Shown here: positions 24,633-32,987 of the stretch, piece after piece | Numbering within the stretch: the first letter of the stretch is position 1 | Layout of the letters: each line of letters opens with the position of its first letter | Notes under the pieces: model-generated | Told to the model about the DNA's origin: nothing | What the model saw: only the letters and a program-made list of their open reading frames with translations | Database searches by the model: none | Source of the DNA: Bin125 sp026705025 | GTDB lineage: Bacteria > Chloroflexota > Dehalococcoidia > Bin125 | Assembly (NCBI GenBank): GCA_026705025.1 | Contig: JAPPBN010000034.1 | Coordinates: 1 to 64,000, forward strand | DNA: 64,000 bases | Direction: 5' to 3' | Made by a program: the position numbers and the translations under genes

Positions 24633-25967
24633 TCAGCGGCCGGCGCCGACGGGCGGCGCGTCGACGAGCGTGCCGTCGGCGATGAACTCGTCGATCTCGC
24701 TGGCGGAGAAGCCCAGCTCTTCGCAGATCTGCCGGTTGTCTCCGCCCAGGAGTGGCGCCGGTCGCATCTCCGCAGGTCCCCAGTCACTGAAGTGAATCGG
24801 GAATCCGCCGTACTCATAGACGCCGACGCCCGGTTGGTCCCACTCGACGATGAATCCGCGCTCGCGCAGATGCACGGACTCGACCAGGTCGCCGTTGGTC
24901 ATCACAGGCAAGGCAGTGATCTCCGCCGATTGCAGCCGCTCAGCAAGATCAAACCGGTCCTGACCACGGGTCCATTCACTGATCAGGTCGTCAATCTCGT
25001 TGTGGGACTCGACGCGACCCGCAAGGGTCTGGAATCGCTGATCGTTGAGTCGGTCATCTTTAGCAACCTGTCGAAATCGCGACCACGCTGGGTCATCTTC
25101 AATCGTGATGGCGATCCACATGTCCATGGAATCGCGAGCGTCGGGGCTCTCGTCGCGGCAGCGATAGACGCCCTGCGGTGCGGAGCTTCTGGATCGATTC
25201 CCGCGCCTGGGCGCCTGTCCCTGTACTGAGGTCTCGAGGATGAGATCGCCGGCGATCGCGGCATTGGTTTGCAACTGCGACAGATCGACGAAGCAGCCGC
25301 GACCGGTTTCCTCGCGCTCCCAGAGCGCTGCCAGTACCGCGAACGTTCCGTGCAGGCCGCCGATTGGATCGGGGAACGCGTGCCCCATCTTCATCGGTCC
25401 GTCCCCGGCGTAACCGGTCGCCGAGGCTGTGCCGGCGTGCGCCTCCAGTACCGGTCCATAGGAGACCCGTTGCCGGAACGGTCCCGTATGTCCGTAACCC
25501 GTGCAAGAGACAGAGATGATCCGGGGATTCCACTGGCTGACCGTCTCGTAGTCGATGCCGAGGCTCCTGGAGCCGCGCGGACTGAAGTTGTCGACGATCA
25601 CGTCGGTGCGCTCAACCAGTCGTCGCCAGACGCGTTTGCCCGAGTCTGTCTTCAGGTTGGCGCAGAGACCGCGCTTGTTTCGATTGTGCTTGTTGAAGAT
25701 GCCAGACCGATTCCATGGCTCCGGTTCAGGTTCGCCTTCGGGATACACCGATGCGCGCAAGGTCGGCTCGACTGCTTCGCCTCGACGCCAGTCGTCGAGC
25801 GCGGCGCGCAGCGCCGGGTCGTTCGGCAGATGGCCGCCGCGCGCGTTGTCCTGTTCGAGCTTGATCACGCCTGCGCCCAGATCGCCAAGCGTCCGGCCGA
25901 CCAGGGGACCGGCCCAGGCATAGCCAAACTCAACGACACGCAGACCGGAGAGCATGCCCTCAGTCAT
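24633..25967 (-). CDS. CaiB/BaiF CoA-transferase (Asp-containing subunit of an overlapping pair)
   Basis: A 444-residue family III CoA-transferase. LSGLRVVEFGYAWAGPLVGRTLGDLGAGVIKLE is a clear N-terminal signature, and Asp200 in AFPDPIGG occupies the catalytic column ahead of VLAALWEREETGRG. ATG 25967 follows GGGGGTG and overlaps the end of the upstream CoA-transferase gene, so the two are co-translated. The upstream partner lacks the Asp. The same order, Asp-less then Asp-containing, occurs as one fused protein at 37753-40152, whose C-terminal half resembles this protein (WAGPxVGRxLGDLGAxVIKLE in both). Confidence 0.92.
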   Translation of the reverse strand: MTEGMLSGLRVVEFGYAWAGPLVGRTLGDLGAGVIKLEQDNARGGHLPNDPALRAALDDWRRGEAVEPTLRASVYPEGEPEPEPWNRSGIFNKHNRNKRGLCANLKTDSGKRVWRRLVERTDVIVDNFSPRGSRSLGIDYETVSQWNPRIISVSCTGYGHTGPFRQRVSYGPVLEAHAGTASATGYAGDGPMKMGHAFPDPIGGLHGTFAVLAALWEREETGRGCFVDLSQLQTNAAIAGDLILETSVQGQAPRRGNRSRSSAPQGVYRCRDESPDARDSMDMWIAITIEDDPAWSRFRQVAKDDRLNDQRFQTLAGRVESHNEIDDLISEWTRGQDRFDLAERLQSAEITALPVMTNGDLVESVHLRERGFIVEWDQPGVGVYEYGGFPIHFSDWGPAEMRPAPLLGGDNRQICEELGFSASEIDEFIADGTLVDAPPVGAGR

Positions 25968-27171
25968 GATCACCCCCAGCTTTCGCGATCACGCCGTCTT
26001 CAACCAGAGCCGCGATCTCGTCCTCGGCCATGCCGGCCTCACCAAGTGCTTGCGCGGTATCTGCTCCGAGACGGGGCGCGCTGCTGAAGCTGTCCGGCGA
26101 TGAGGGCAGGACGAATGGCACGCCGGGCATCTTGACGCCTTCGCCCAATGGTTCGGGATACGCCCAAAGCGCGCGCGCCTGCAATTGAGGGTCTTGGAGC
26201 ACTTCGTCCATCGACAGCACGGCGCTTGCGGGCACGTGGAACCCTTGCAGGTACTCAACCACTTCACTCCTGTGGCGAGCCATCAGAAACGGCGCGAATC
26301 GGCCGTCGATCTCTTCGGCCACGTCAAAGCGCAGCCCAGCTGTGGCGAACCGCGGATCGTCCGCCATCTCCGGGAGGTCGAGCGCGACGCAGAGGTTCAC
26401 CCATTGCGCCTGCGTCGGCGCGGCGATGCAGACCCAGCCGTCGCGGACCTGCATCAGCGAGACCGGATGATGCGCCTCGGCGTGGCGGTTGTTGGCGCGA
26501 TGCTTAATCCGGCCCTGGTGCGACCACATGACCAGACTCCACTGGTGGGCCGAAGCCATCACCTCCATCGCGCCCACGTCAACCAGTTGTCCCCGCCCCG
26601 CGGCACGTCGAGCGTGCAGCGCGGCCATCGCGCCGATCGCCGCTGCGATGCCCGCGACATAGGAGGCCCATGGGCCCGCACCCTGCAGCGGCTCACGCAG
26701 TGGGTCGCCGGTGATGTAGAGGTAGCCGCTCGCGGCCCAGTCCGTCAGGTCCGACGACCGCCAACCCGCCCAGGGACCGGACAGGCCATAGGATGTCGCG
26801 GCAACGTGAACCAGCGAGGGCCGGTCCGATCTCGCCCGGCGATCGAACGCCAACGCTCGATTGGCCGGCAGGGTCGTGATGACGACATCCGAGTGGTCGA
26901 GCAGTCTTTCGAGTGCGCTCCATCCGGCGTCGGTCGACCAGTCCAGCGCCACTCCGCGTTTCCAGGCCGACAAGTACTCGAACGCGGCGCTGCGTTTCGG
27001 CTCCAGCGAAGTGAGAAGGGGAGGCCGCGACCTCAAGGGAGATCCGGCGGTCGGCTCGACCAGCGTCACCCGTGCGCCGGCCGTGGCCAGCAGTCGGGCC
27101 GCGTACGCGCCAGACACGTTGTCGCTCAGATCGAGCACATGCAGGCCCGACATGCCGCTTGGCCTGCTCAC
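25960..27171 (-). CDS. CaiB/BaiF CoA-transferase homologue lacking catalytic Asp
   Basis: A 403-residue family III protein. The fold markers MSGLHVLDLSDNVSGAYAARLLATAGARVTLVEP and GAMAALHARRAAGRGQ are intact, but the catalytic Asp column is Ser170 (PWASYVAG). GWRSSDLTDWAASGYLYITGDP matches the N-terminal half of the fused protein at 37753-40152. The likely role is as the structural or regulatory half of a heterodimer with the next gene, which overlaps it by eight bases. GTG 27171 (AAGG upstream) is used; an ATG at 27153 is the alternative. Confidence 0.87.
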   Translation of the reverse strand: MSRPSGMSGLHVLDLSDNVSGAYAARLLATAGARVTLVEPTAGSPLRSRPPLLTSLEPKRSAAFEYLSAWKRGVALDWSTDAGWSALERLLDHSDVVITTLPANRALAFDRRARSDRPSLVHVAATSYGLSGPWAGWRSSDLTDWAASGYLYITGDPLREPLQGAGPWASYVAGIAAAIGAMAALHARRAAGRGQLVDVGAMEVMASAHQWSLVMWSHQGRIKHRANNRHAEAHHPVSLMQVRDGWVCIAAPTQAQWVNLCVALDLPEMADDPRFATAGLRFDVAEEIDGRFAPFLMARHRSEVVEYLQGFHVPASAVLSMDEVLQDPQLQARALWAYPEPLGEGVKMPGVPFVLPSSPDSFSSAPRLGADTAQALGEAGMAEDEIAALVEDGVIAKAGGDHD

Positions 27172-27174
27172 CGA

Positions 27175-28056
27175 CTACGCCTTCGCCAGTGGCACGACGC
27201 CTTCGTAGACGCCAGGCTTCCAGTTGCCCTGAGTGTCGAGAGCCTGGTCAATCATCACGGGCGCGAGCTCCTTCGCCGCAGCGTAAAGCTCCGTGACGTC
27301 TCCGAACGAGCCGAATGACAACGCTCGCAGGCCGGGTCGCCAGACCACGGTCGGCACGAGCGAACCAAACTGATCGATCTCCGCTTTCGTCCGCTCCTGC
27401 ACGGCAATCTCCATCGAGCGAGCCAGCAAATCCACGAGGCCGCGTGGCTGATACGGCGAGGGATGGACGCCGAGATCGACCGCAATCGTATGTGTTGCTC
27501 CCTGGAGGATCGCCGTCTCGAGGTCGAGGCCCGACGACAGACCGCCGTCAACGCACCAGTCGCCGTCGAGCCGGACTGGCGGGAACAAACCAGGCACAGC
27601 GACCGAGGCCATCACCGAGGCGAGGAGTTGCCCCTTGTTCATCACGTGCTTGCGGCCGCTGGAGAGACTGGTCGTGACGATGTGCAGGGGAATCTCCGCT
27701 GCCGCAATCTCGTCGATTGTCACATGTTGGCTGAACAGGTCCCGCAGGAACCGATTTGAGTAGACCGACGTGCCTCGGGTCAACAGGTTCCTCGTGATCC
27801 GCAGCAGGTTGCGGTGCCACAGCCGCGTGTCCCGCAGCGCAATCCAGAGATCGGCCAGCCCCTCGATGTTGTCAGGGTGGAAGGCGAGGAATGCCCCGTT
27901 GACGGCGCCGACTGAAGATCCCACGATCATGTCGGGTCGAATCTGGCGGCGGATCAATTCCTCCAGGAACGGCACTTGCACGATCCCGGACGCGCCGCCA
28001 CCGCTCAACACCAGCGCCAGCCGCCGCTCTTCGAATCCCCGCAAGCTGAGCGTCAT
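27175..28056 (-). CDS. Patatin-like phospholipase
   Basis: A 293-residue Ser/Asp-dyad acyl hydrolase of the RssA/patatin group. LVLSGGGASGIVQVPFLEEL is the oxyanion-hole loop, Ser48 in GSSVG is the nucleophile, and VDGGLSSG provides the Asp of the DG(G/A) motif. No signal peptide, so it probably acts on membrane lipids or acyl thioesters from inside the cell. The frame starts further upstream at a TTG (28116), but ATG 28056 begins the conserved protein. It ends four bases before the next CoA-transferase start. Confidence 0.9.
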   Translation of the reverse strand: MTLSLRGFEERRLALVLSGGGASGIVQVPFLEELIRRQIRPDMIVGSSVGAVNGAFLAFHPDNIEGLADLWIALRDTRLWHRNLLRITRNLLTRGTSVYSNRFLRDLFSQHVTIDEIAAAEIPLHIVTTSLSSGRKHVMNKGQLLASVMASVAVPGLFPPVRLDGDWCVDGGLSSGLDLETAILQGATHTIAVDLGVHPSPYQPRGLVDLLARSMEIAVQERTKAEIDQFGSLVPTVVWRPGLRALSFGSFGDVTELYAAAKELAPVMIDQALDTQGNWKPGVYEGVVPLAKA

Positions 28057-28118
28057 CGGAACTGCTTGCCGCCCTCCGTCTCTGCACTCTCGCACAACGC
28101 GTTCCGACAACGCCAACC

Positions 28119-28147
28119 GTCATGCCCGCGGCTGCCGCGGGCATGAC
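28119..28147. repeat. Perfect 13-bp-stem palindrome
   Basis: GTCATGCCCGCGG pairs with CCGCGGGCATGAC over a CTG loop, between the VOC epimerase stop and the patatin start. It belongs to the widespread GTCATnCCCGCG class of REP-like palindromes and could terminate or stabilise the upstream transcript. Confidence 0.7.
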
Positions 28148-28184
28148 GAGCTGTGCGGATGTGTCGCCGAACTCAGGGTCTGAT

Positions 28185-28619
28185 TCAGGCCTGCGGCCGC
28201 CGATCGGGAACGATCTCCGTCAGGATCCCGTCGGCCGTCTTGGGGTGGAAGAATGACGCGGTGATCTCGTCAATCGGCCCACCGAAGTCGATGTAGCTCA
28301 GGCCGCGCTCCATGAACAGTTTGGTGTCGCCGACCACATCGGTGGAGCCGTAGCCAAGATGATGCAGTCCGGCCCCCCGGCGCTCGAGGAACCGGCCGAT
28401 CCCGCTCTCATTGTCTTCGGGAAGCAGAATCTCAATCCGCGTCTCGCCGAGATTGACCTTGACGAAGAAGATCTTCGTCCGCTCGGGCGCGAAGTACCCG
28501 CCCTTCGGATACGGCGTGCGCTCGGTGTCTCGCTCAAGACCGAGCTGGTCAACCAGCACCGCCAACGATTCCTCCAGCGAGTGCGCAACGATGCCGACGT
28601 GATCGAGATGGGTAATCAT
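28185..28619 (-). CDS. VOC-family protein, methylmalonyl-CoA epimerase-like
   Basis: A 144-residue vicinal-oxygen-chelate protein made of two beta-alpha-beta-beta-beta units. Metal or catalytic positions are His7 (LDHVGI), Glu63 (RIEILLP), His87 (GLHHLGY) and Glu135 (LTEIVP), the layout of methylmalonyl-CoA epimerase, although the family usually has Gln at the second position. AGGAGG six bases before the ATG is an excellent ribosome site. With the biotin carboxylase at 34362-36263 in the same run of genes, it may serve propionyl-CoA metabolism; a glyoxalase-type activity is the alternative. Confidence 0.82.
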   Translation of the reverse strand: MITHLDHVGIVAHSLEESLAVLVDQLGLERDTERTPYPKGGYFAPERTKIFFVKVNLGETRIEILLPEDNESGIGRFLERRGAGLHHLGYGSTDVVGDTKLFMERGLSYIDFGGPIDEITASFFHPKTADGILTEIVPDRRPQA

Positions 28620-28678
28620 GCTCGCCTCCTGGCGCTTCCCCCGGACCTGCTTGCCGTCGGCGTCAAGATAGTCGACCC

Positions 28679-29908
28679 CTACTGCAGCCGTCTCAGCGTG
28701 GGCGAGAACGTCCCGAACAGGGCGATGACGGCCAGCAATAGGACGGCCACCGCAAACACCGCCAGCCGGATGCCGACCAGCTCCGCGGCGATGCCGAGCA
28801 CAAAGACGCCGCCCTGCATGACGGCAAACTGCATCATCAGCACCGACATGGTCCGGCCGCGGTAGGCGGGCTCGGCCTGTTCCTGGATCAGGGCCGAGGC
28901 CATTGTCATCCGGCCCGAATGGCCAATGCCCATGACGATCATGATCGGCAGGCTAAGCCAGAACCAGGGCGAAATCGCAATCCCCAGCGTCGCGCCGCCG
29001 AGCAGCACGCCCATCAGGATCAGCAGTTTGCCGCGCCCGCTCCGCCTCAACGAGGCGATGATCAACGCAGCCAGGAACGCGCCGATCGCCGAGAAGGTCA
29101 TGAACAGCGCCGCCAGGGCCGGGCCAGCGTCAAACGCGTCTTGCACAAAACCTGGCAGCAGGCCCTGGAACGGCGTGCCCAGCATCGAGACGAAGAACGA
29201 GAGGAACAGGATCATGCGCAAGACACGATGCCTCGCGATGTAGCGGAACCCATCGCTGATGTCCTTGATTGCAGCGCGCACTCCCCCGGCGCCGCGACCG
29301 GCCTGCGCAGCCACGCTGGGAATCGGCAACATGGTCAGCATCGCCACGGCATAACAGCCGGCCATGGCATAGAAGGTGACGCCCGCCCCGGCGGTCGCCA
29401 GCAACGCTCCGCCGACTAACGGAGCGGCGAACTGCATGATGTTCATTGCCGCCGTATTGAGGGCGACGCCGTTCATGATTCGTTCTTGAGACACGATCTC
29501 CGAGACCATCGCCTGCCGCGCCGGAACCATCAGCGCGACCAGCACTCCCTGGGAGACCGCCGAGATCAACAGGTGCCAGTACTCGAGGATGCCCAGGACT
29601 GCCAGCGTGCCGATCAGGAAAGCATTGAGAAATCCGACGAACTGGAATATCTGCGTGACCGATTTCTTGGGAAACCGATCGGCCAGCACGCCGCCGTATG
29701 GTCCGAGCGCCAGCTGAACCGCGCCCCCAACCAGTGCTGCCAGCCCCACGGCCGCATAGGACTCGGTCAACTCGTAGATCAAAAACGTGCGGACAAACAT
29801 CTGCCCGATCGCCGAGTACATCTGGGCCAGCGTCGAGACGAAGAACCAGCGAAACGCAGGCTCACGGAACGATTCGAATGTCCGAACCCGACGCCCGAAC
29901 ACCCGCAT
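28679..29908 (-). CDS. MFS exporter (MFS_3, EntS-like)
   Basis: A 409-residue twelve-helix transporter with the N-terminal FREPAFRWFFVSTLAQMYSAIGQMFVRTFLIYELT and the GGVLADRFPKKSV loop of the EntS/enterobactin exporter-like branch, so efflux is more likely than uptake. The frame is open back to an ATG at 30049, inside the end of the upstream gene. ATG 29908 begins the conserved part, although no Shine-Dalgarno precedes either start. It is embedded in the long minus-strand run between the J-domain/flavin reductase fusion and the VOC gene. Confidence 0.85.
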   Translation of the reverse strand: MRVFGRRVRTFESFREPAFRWFFVSTLAQMYSAIGQMFVRTFLIYELTESYAAVGLAALVGGAVQLALGPYGGVLADRFPKKSVTQIFQFVGFLNAFLIGTLAVLGILEYWHLLISAVSQGVLVALMVPARQAMVSEIVSQERIMNGVALNTAAMNIMQFAAPLVGGALLATAGAGVTFYAMAGCYAVAMLTMLPIPSVAAQAGRGAGGVRAAIKDISDGFRYIARHRVLRMILFLSFFVSMLGTPFQGLLPGFVQDAFDAGPALAALFMTFSAIGAFLAALIIASLRRSGRGKLLILMGVLLGGATLGIAISPWFWLSLPIMIVMGIGHSGRMTMASALIQEQAEPAYRGRTMSVLMMQFAVMQGGVFVLGIAAELVGIRLAVFAVAVLLLAVIALFGTFSPTLRRLQ

Positions 29909-30038
29909 TGGTGGTTCTGGCGATGTGGTTGGCCGTAGACCGTTGCCCAAAGAAGGCCGAACAGGAGGCCGATCGGCTCCAGTCGTCTGATAGGCGTGCT
30001 GTCCGGCCCGCCGGATTACGACGGAGTCGGTCGGCGGC

Positions 30039-30830
30039 CTAGCCGCCATAGTGCCAGCCGGTATAGAGCGAAGTCAGCGGGCCTTGGTCGATCGGCAGCG
30101 CGTCGCCGTCGAACACCCGGCAGAGCGCCAGGATGTGTTCACCGATCGGGATGAACTGCTGCGCCTCGGCGGCGACCCAGGCCAGCGAGTCCTCCAGCAC
30201 AGGCGCGCCGCCCTCAAGGTCCGGGTGATCGAGCTGGACGTAGGCCACGCCCCGCATCTTGTCGGGCGCGGCAAACTCGGCCGATCGGCCTTCGATCTTG
30301 GATGGATCGCTTGGCTGCAGGAATTTGGCAGCCAAATCCATGCCAGACTCCGGCAGCAGACTGACGGTAAGTTGCCGCGTTTCGCGCAGATTCTTCAGCG
30401 AGGTCGCGTCTCGCTCGAACGATACGCAGAGGATCCGCGGCTTGAACGACACCTGCATCACCCAGTCGGCGACCATCGCATTCGGCTTGCCCTCAGGCGT
30501 CACCGTGCCAACGACGTAGATGCCGTACGGCAGATGCTGGAGCGCTGAGCGAATCCGCGCATCTTGGCGACGCTCGCGCGGAGTCAGCGCCCGCTCCCGC
30601 GGCTCCGGCTCAAAGCCCAGATCGATCGTCGGAGTGTCCGCCCCCAGCAACAGATCGATGGCCGCGTTCAACTCCAGCATGCGGGTTCCGGCAGCTTCGT
30701 CGTCGGGGTTGGCGTCGGGATGGTAAATCCGCGCCAGCCGCCGGTACCGATCGCGGATCGTGTCCCGATCGGCGCTGACCCCCACGCCCAGAAGCGCTGC
30801 TGCGTCGGCCGCTGTACTGGGAATCGGCAT
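30039..30830 (-). CDS. J-domain / flavin reductase fusion protein
   Basis: 263 residues joining two normally unrelated modules. Residues 8-63 are a DnaJ J-domain: ALLGVGVSADRDTIRDRYRRLARIYHPDANPDDEAAGTRMLELNAA, split here by the HPD tripeptide at 37-39 needed to stimulate DnaK. After a charged linker (75-95), residues 96-255 resemble the FMN-binding flavin reductase split barrel: LPYGIYVVGTVTPEGKPNAMVADWV, VSFKPRILCVSFERDATSLKNLRET and the late HILALCRV strand. GGGGAG precedes ATG 30830. It may recruit DnaK to a flavoprotein, or the J-domain may regulate the reductase. No transfer signs. Confidence 0.85.
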   Translation of the reverse strand: MPIPSTAADAAALLGVGVSADRDTIRDRYRRLARIYHPDANPDDEAAGTRMLELNAAIDLLLGADTPTIDLGFEPEPRERALTPRERRQDARIRSALQHLPYGIYVVGTVTPEGKPNAMVADWVMQVSFKPRILCVSFERDATSLKNLRETRQLTVSLLPESGMDLAAKFLQPSDPSKIEGRSAEFAAPDKMRGVAYVQLDHPDLEGGAPVLEDSLAWVAAEAQQFIPIGEHILALCRVFDGDALPIDQGPLTSLYTGWHYGG

Positions 30831-30860
30831 CGTTCTCCCCAAACCCCTCGTTCAAGTCCT

Positions 30861-32987
30861 CTACTTCAGATGTCGATCGAAATATCGAGCGACTCGACGC
30901 TCCTGGTACTCCAGGCCCGCCTGATCTCGCGGCATGTGACGTTCCTCGGGGAACATCAACAGATCGTAGTCGCGATCGGCTGCAGTTAGCGCCGTGATCA
31001 ATCTTGCCGTATGCCGGAAGTGAACGTTCTCGTCAACGCCGCCGTGAATGAGCAGCAGTTGACCCTCCAGCTTGTCCGCATGAGTCAGGAGCGATCCCTC
31101 GCGGTAGCCCTCGGCGTTGTTCTGCGGTGTGCCCATGTAGCGCTCGGTGTAGCCGGTGTCATAGCCGTCCCAGTCTGAGACCGGCGCGCCAGACACGCCC
31201 ACCTTGAACAGGTCCGGTCGGCGCAGCATCGACATCACGGTCATGTAGCCGCCGTACGACCAGCCGTAGACGCCCACTCGCTCGATGTCGATCAGACCCT
31301 CGTCGGACAGTTGTTGCACGGCAGCTGACTGGTCGTCGACCTCGATCGTGCCCATCTGCCGATGCAAGTGCGCCTCGAACGCCAGCCCGCGTCCGGCCAT
31401 CCCCCGATTGTCCAGCTTGAGCACGAGGTAGCCCTGCTGCGCCAGATATTGAGCCCGCAGATCCACCGTCAGACCCCAGGCGTCGAGCACGGTCTGAGCG
31501 TGCGGCCCGCCATAGACCGCCAGCAGCAGCGGATGCGGGCCGTCGCTCTCCGGCCGATACAGCGCTCCATACAGCGTTGTGCCGTCCGCGGCCGAAAACG
31601 TGCGCAACTCAGGAGCGGTGACCTCGATCGATTCAAGCGAAATGTTGGACTCGTACAGTGTCCGCCGCTCGGATCCGTCGGTCGCGACGAGCGTGATCGT
31701 AGGTGCTGCGGTCAGCGACGAACTCACCATCGCCAGCCACTTGCCGTTACGCGACAACGACGCGCCATGCAGCCCGCCCGGCTCCGACAGCGTCTCAATC
31801 TTTCCACCGTGCAGAGAGACTCGCTCGACCCGTCGCTCCAGCGCGGACCCACGCGTGCTGTTGACGTAGATCCAGCCTGCATCCTCATCCACTTCGATCA
31901 CGCCGTCGATCATCCACTCGCCCTGGGTCAGCGTACGCAGCTCAGATCCATCGGAGGCCCGTAAGGAGAGATGGCGAAATCCCGTCGCTTCGGAGGACCA
32001 GATGAAGGTCCCGTTCTTCAAGCCCCTGGCATCGTCGGCCACGTTGATCCAGGGTTCCTGGAATTCATCGATTAGCACTCGCGAATGTTCGTCGTCGAAC
32101 CCAATCAACTGCAGACGCTGCTGTGCTCGGTCAATCCACTGCGCGACCAGGCGCTGACCACCAGCGCCGTCGGGCCACCAGGCGACGCGGACGAGATAGC
32201 CGTCTTCATCGGGCAGCGGCAGTTCTCGTGCGTCGCCGGACTCCACGTTCAACACCCAGAGCGAGACATGCGCGTTCTCGTCGCCGGCGAACGGATAGCG
32301 ATGCGTCTCAACATCCACCTCGGTGCCGCCCTGATGCACGATCGGATACGGCGCGACGTGCCGCTCATCGACGCGCAGATACGCGATCCGACCGTCCCTC
32401 GACCACCAATGACCGCGAAGCTGGCCAAACTCTTCCTGCGCGATGTAGTCGGCGAGTCCGTGCGTCAGGCCATCTTCCGCCCCAGAGGTCAACTGCCTGG
32501 GCTTCGACTGACCGTCCACTCCCATGACAAGGAGCTCGCCTCCACGCACGAACGACAGTTGCGTCCCGTCGGGACTCAGCGTCGGAGTGAGCGCGCCCTC
32601 GCTACCCGGCAACTCCCCCAGTGATGCGCCATCCACAGAAATCCGAACGGTCGGACCGGGGATCATCAGCAGCGGAACCTCAGACTCGCGCGCCCAGGAA
32701 TAGGAGGAGACGCCGAGCTCACGGGTCCGAGTCCGCTCGCGCAACAACTCCTCCTCACGTGACATCGGCGCGTCGGCGCCCGGCCCGGCGATCACCGAGC
32801 GCTCGCCTGACTCAATCTCAATCCGCCACAGCGACCTCACCAGTCCGCCCTCACCCGCGTGCAGCCAGGTCACCGCCGAGCTGTCCGGCGTAAACCCAAC
32901 CATCCCCGGGGCATCCATCCCGGGACGCGGGTAGGTCGCGACGTCGGAGATCGTCAGCCGCTCAGCCACCAGACGCGCCCAATGCAT
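30861..32987 (-). CDS. S9B dipeptidyl-peptidase IV-like serine peptidase
   Basis: About 708 residues: a seven/eight-bladed propeller (about 1-460) then an alpha/beta hydrolase catalytic domain. The triad is Ser577 (GWSYGGY), Asp652 (GGVDENVH) and His684 (EERHMPR). The propeller carries the double-Glu motif ADYIAQEEFG, which anchors the substrate N-terminus in true dipeptidyl peptidases, so cleavage after Xaa-Pro or Xaa-Ala is likely. No signal peptide, which favours a cytosolic peptide-recycling role. ATG 32987 overlaps the end of the Xaa-Pro aminopeptidase gene by 26 bases, and the two activities are complementary. Confidence 0.92.
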   Translation of the reverse strand: MHWARLVAERLTISDVATYPRPGMDAPGMVGFTPDSSAVTWLHAGEGGLVRSLWRIEIESGERSVIAGPGADAPMSREEELLRERTRTRELGVSSYSWARESEVPLLMIPGPTVRISVDGASLGELPGSEGALTPTLSPDGTQLSFVRGGELLVMGVDGQSKPRQLTSGAEDGLTHGLADYIAQEEFGQLRGHWWSRDGRIAYLRVDERHVAPYPIVHQGGTEVDVETHRYPFAGDENAHVSLWVLNVESGDARELPLPDEDGYLVRVAWWPDGAGGQRLVAQWIDRAQQRLQLIGFDDEHSRVLIDEFQEPWINVADDARGLKNGTFIWSSEATGFRHLSLRASDGSELRTLTQGEWMIDGVIEVDEDAGWIYVNSTRGSALERRVERVSLHGGKIETLSEPGGLHGASLSRNGKWLAMVSSSLTAAPTITLVATDGSERRTLYESNISLESIEVTAPELRTFSAADGTTLYGALYRPESDGPHPLLLAVYGGPHAQTVLDAWGLTVDLRAQYLAQQGYLVLKLDNRGMAGRGLAFEAHLHRQMGTIEVDDQSAAVQQLSDEGLIDIERVGVYGWSYGGYMTVMSMLRRPDLFKVGVSGAPVSDWDGYDTGYTERYMGTPQNNAEGYREGSLLTHADKLEGQLLLIHGGVDENVHFRHTARLITALTAADRDYDLLMFPEERHMPRDQAGLEYQERRVARYFDRHLK

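Noticed and set aside
28679..30049. MFS exporter starting at ATG 30049
   Set aside because: Would place 47 extra non-conserved residues inside the end of the upstream gene; the conserved sequence starts at 29908.
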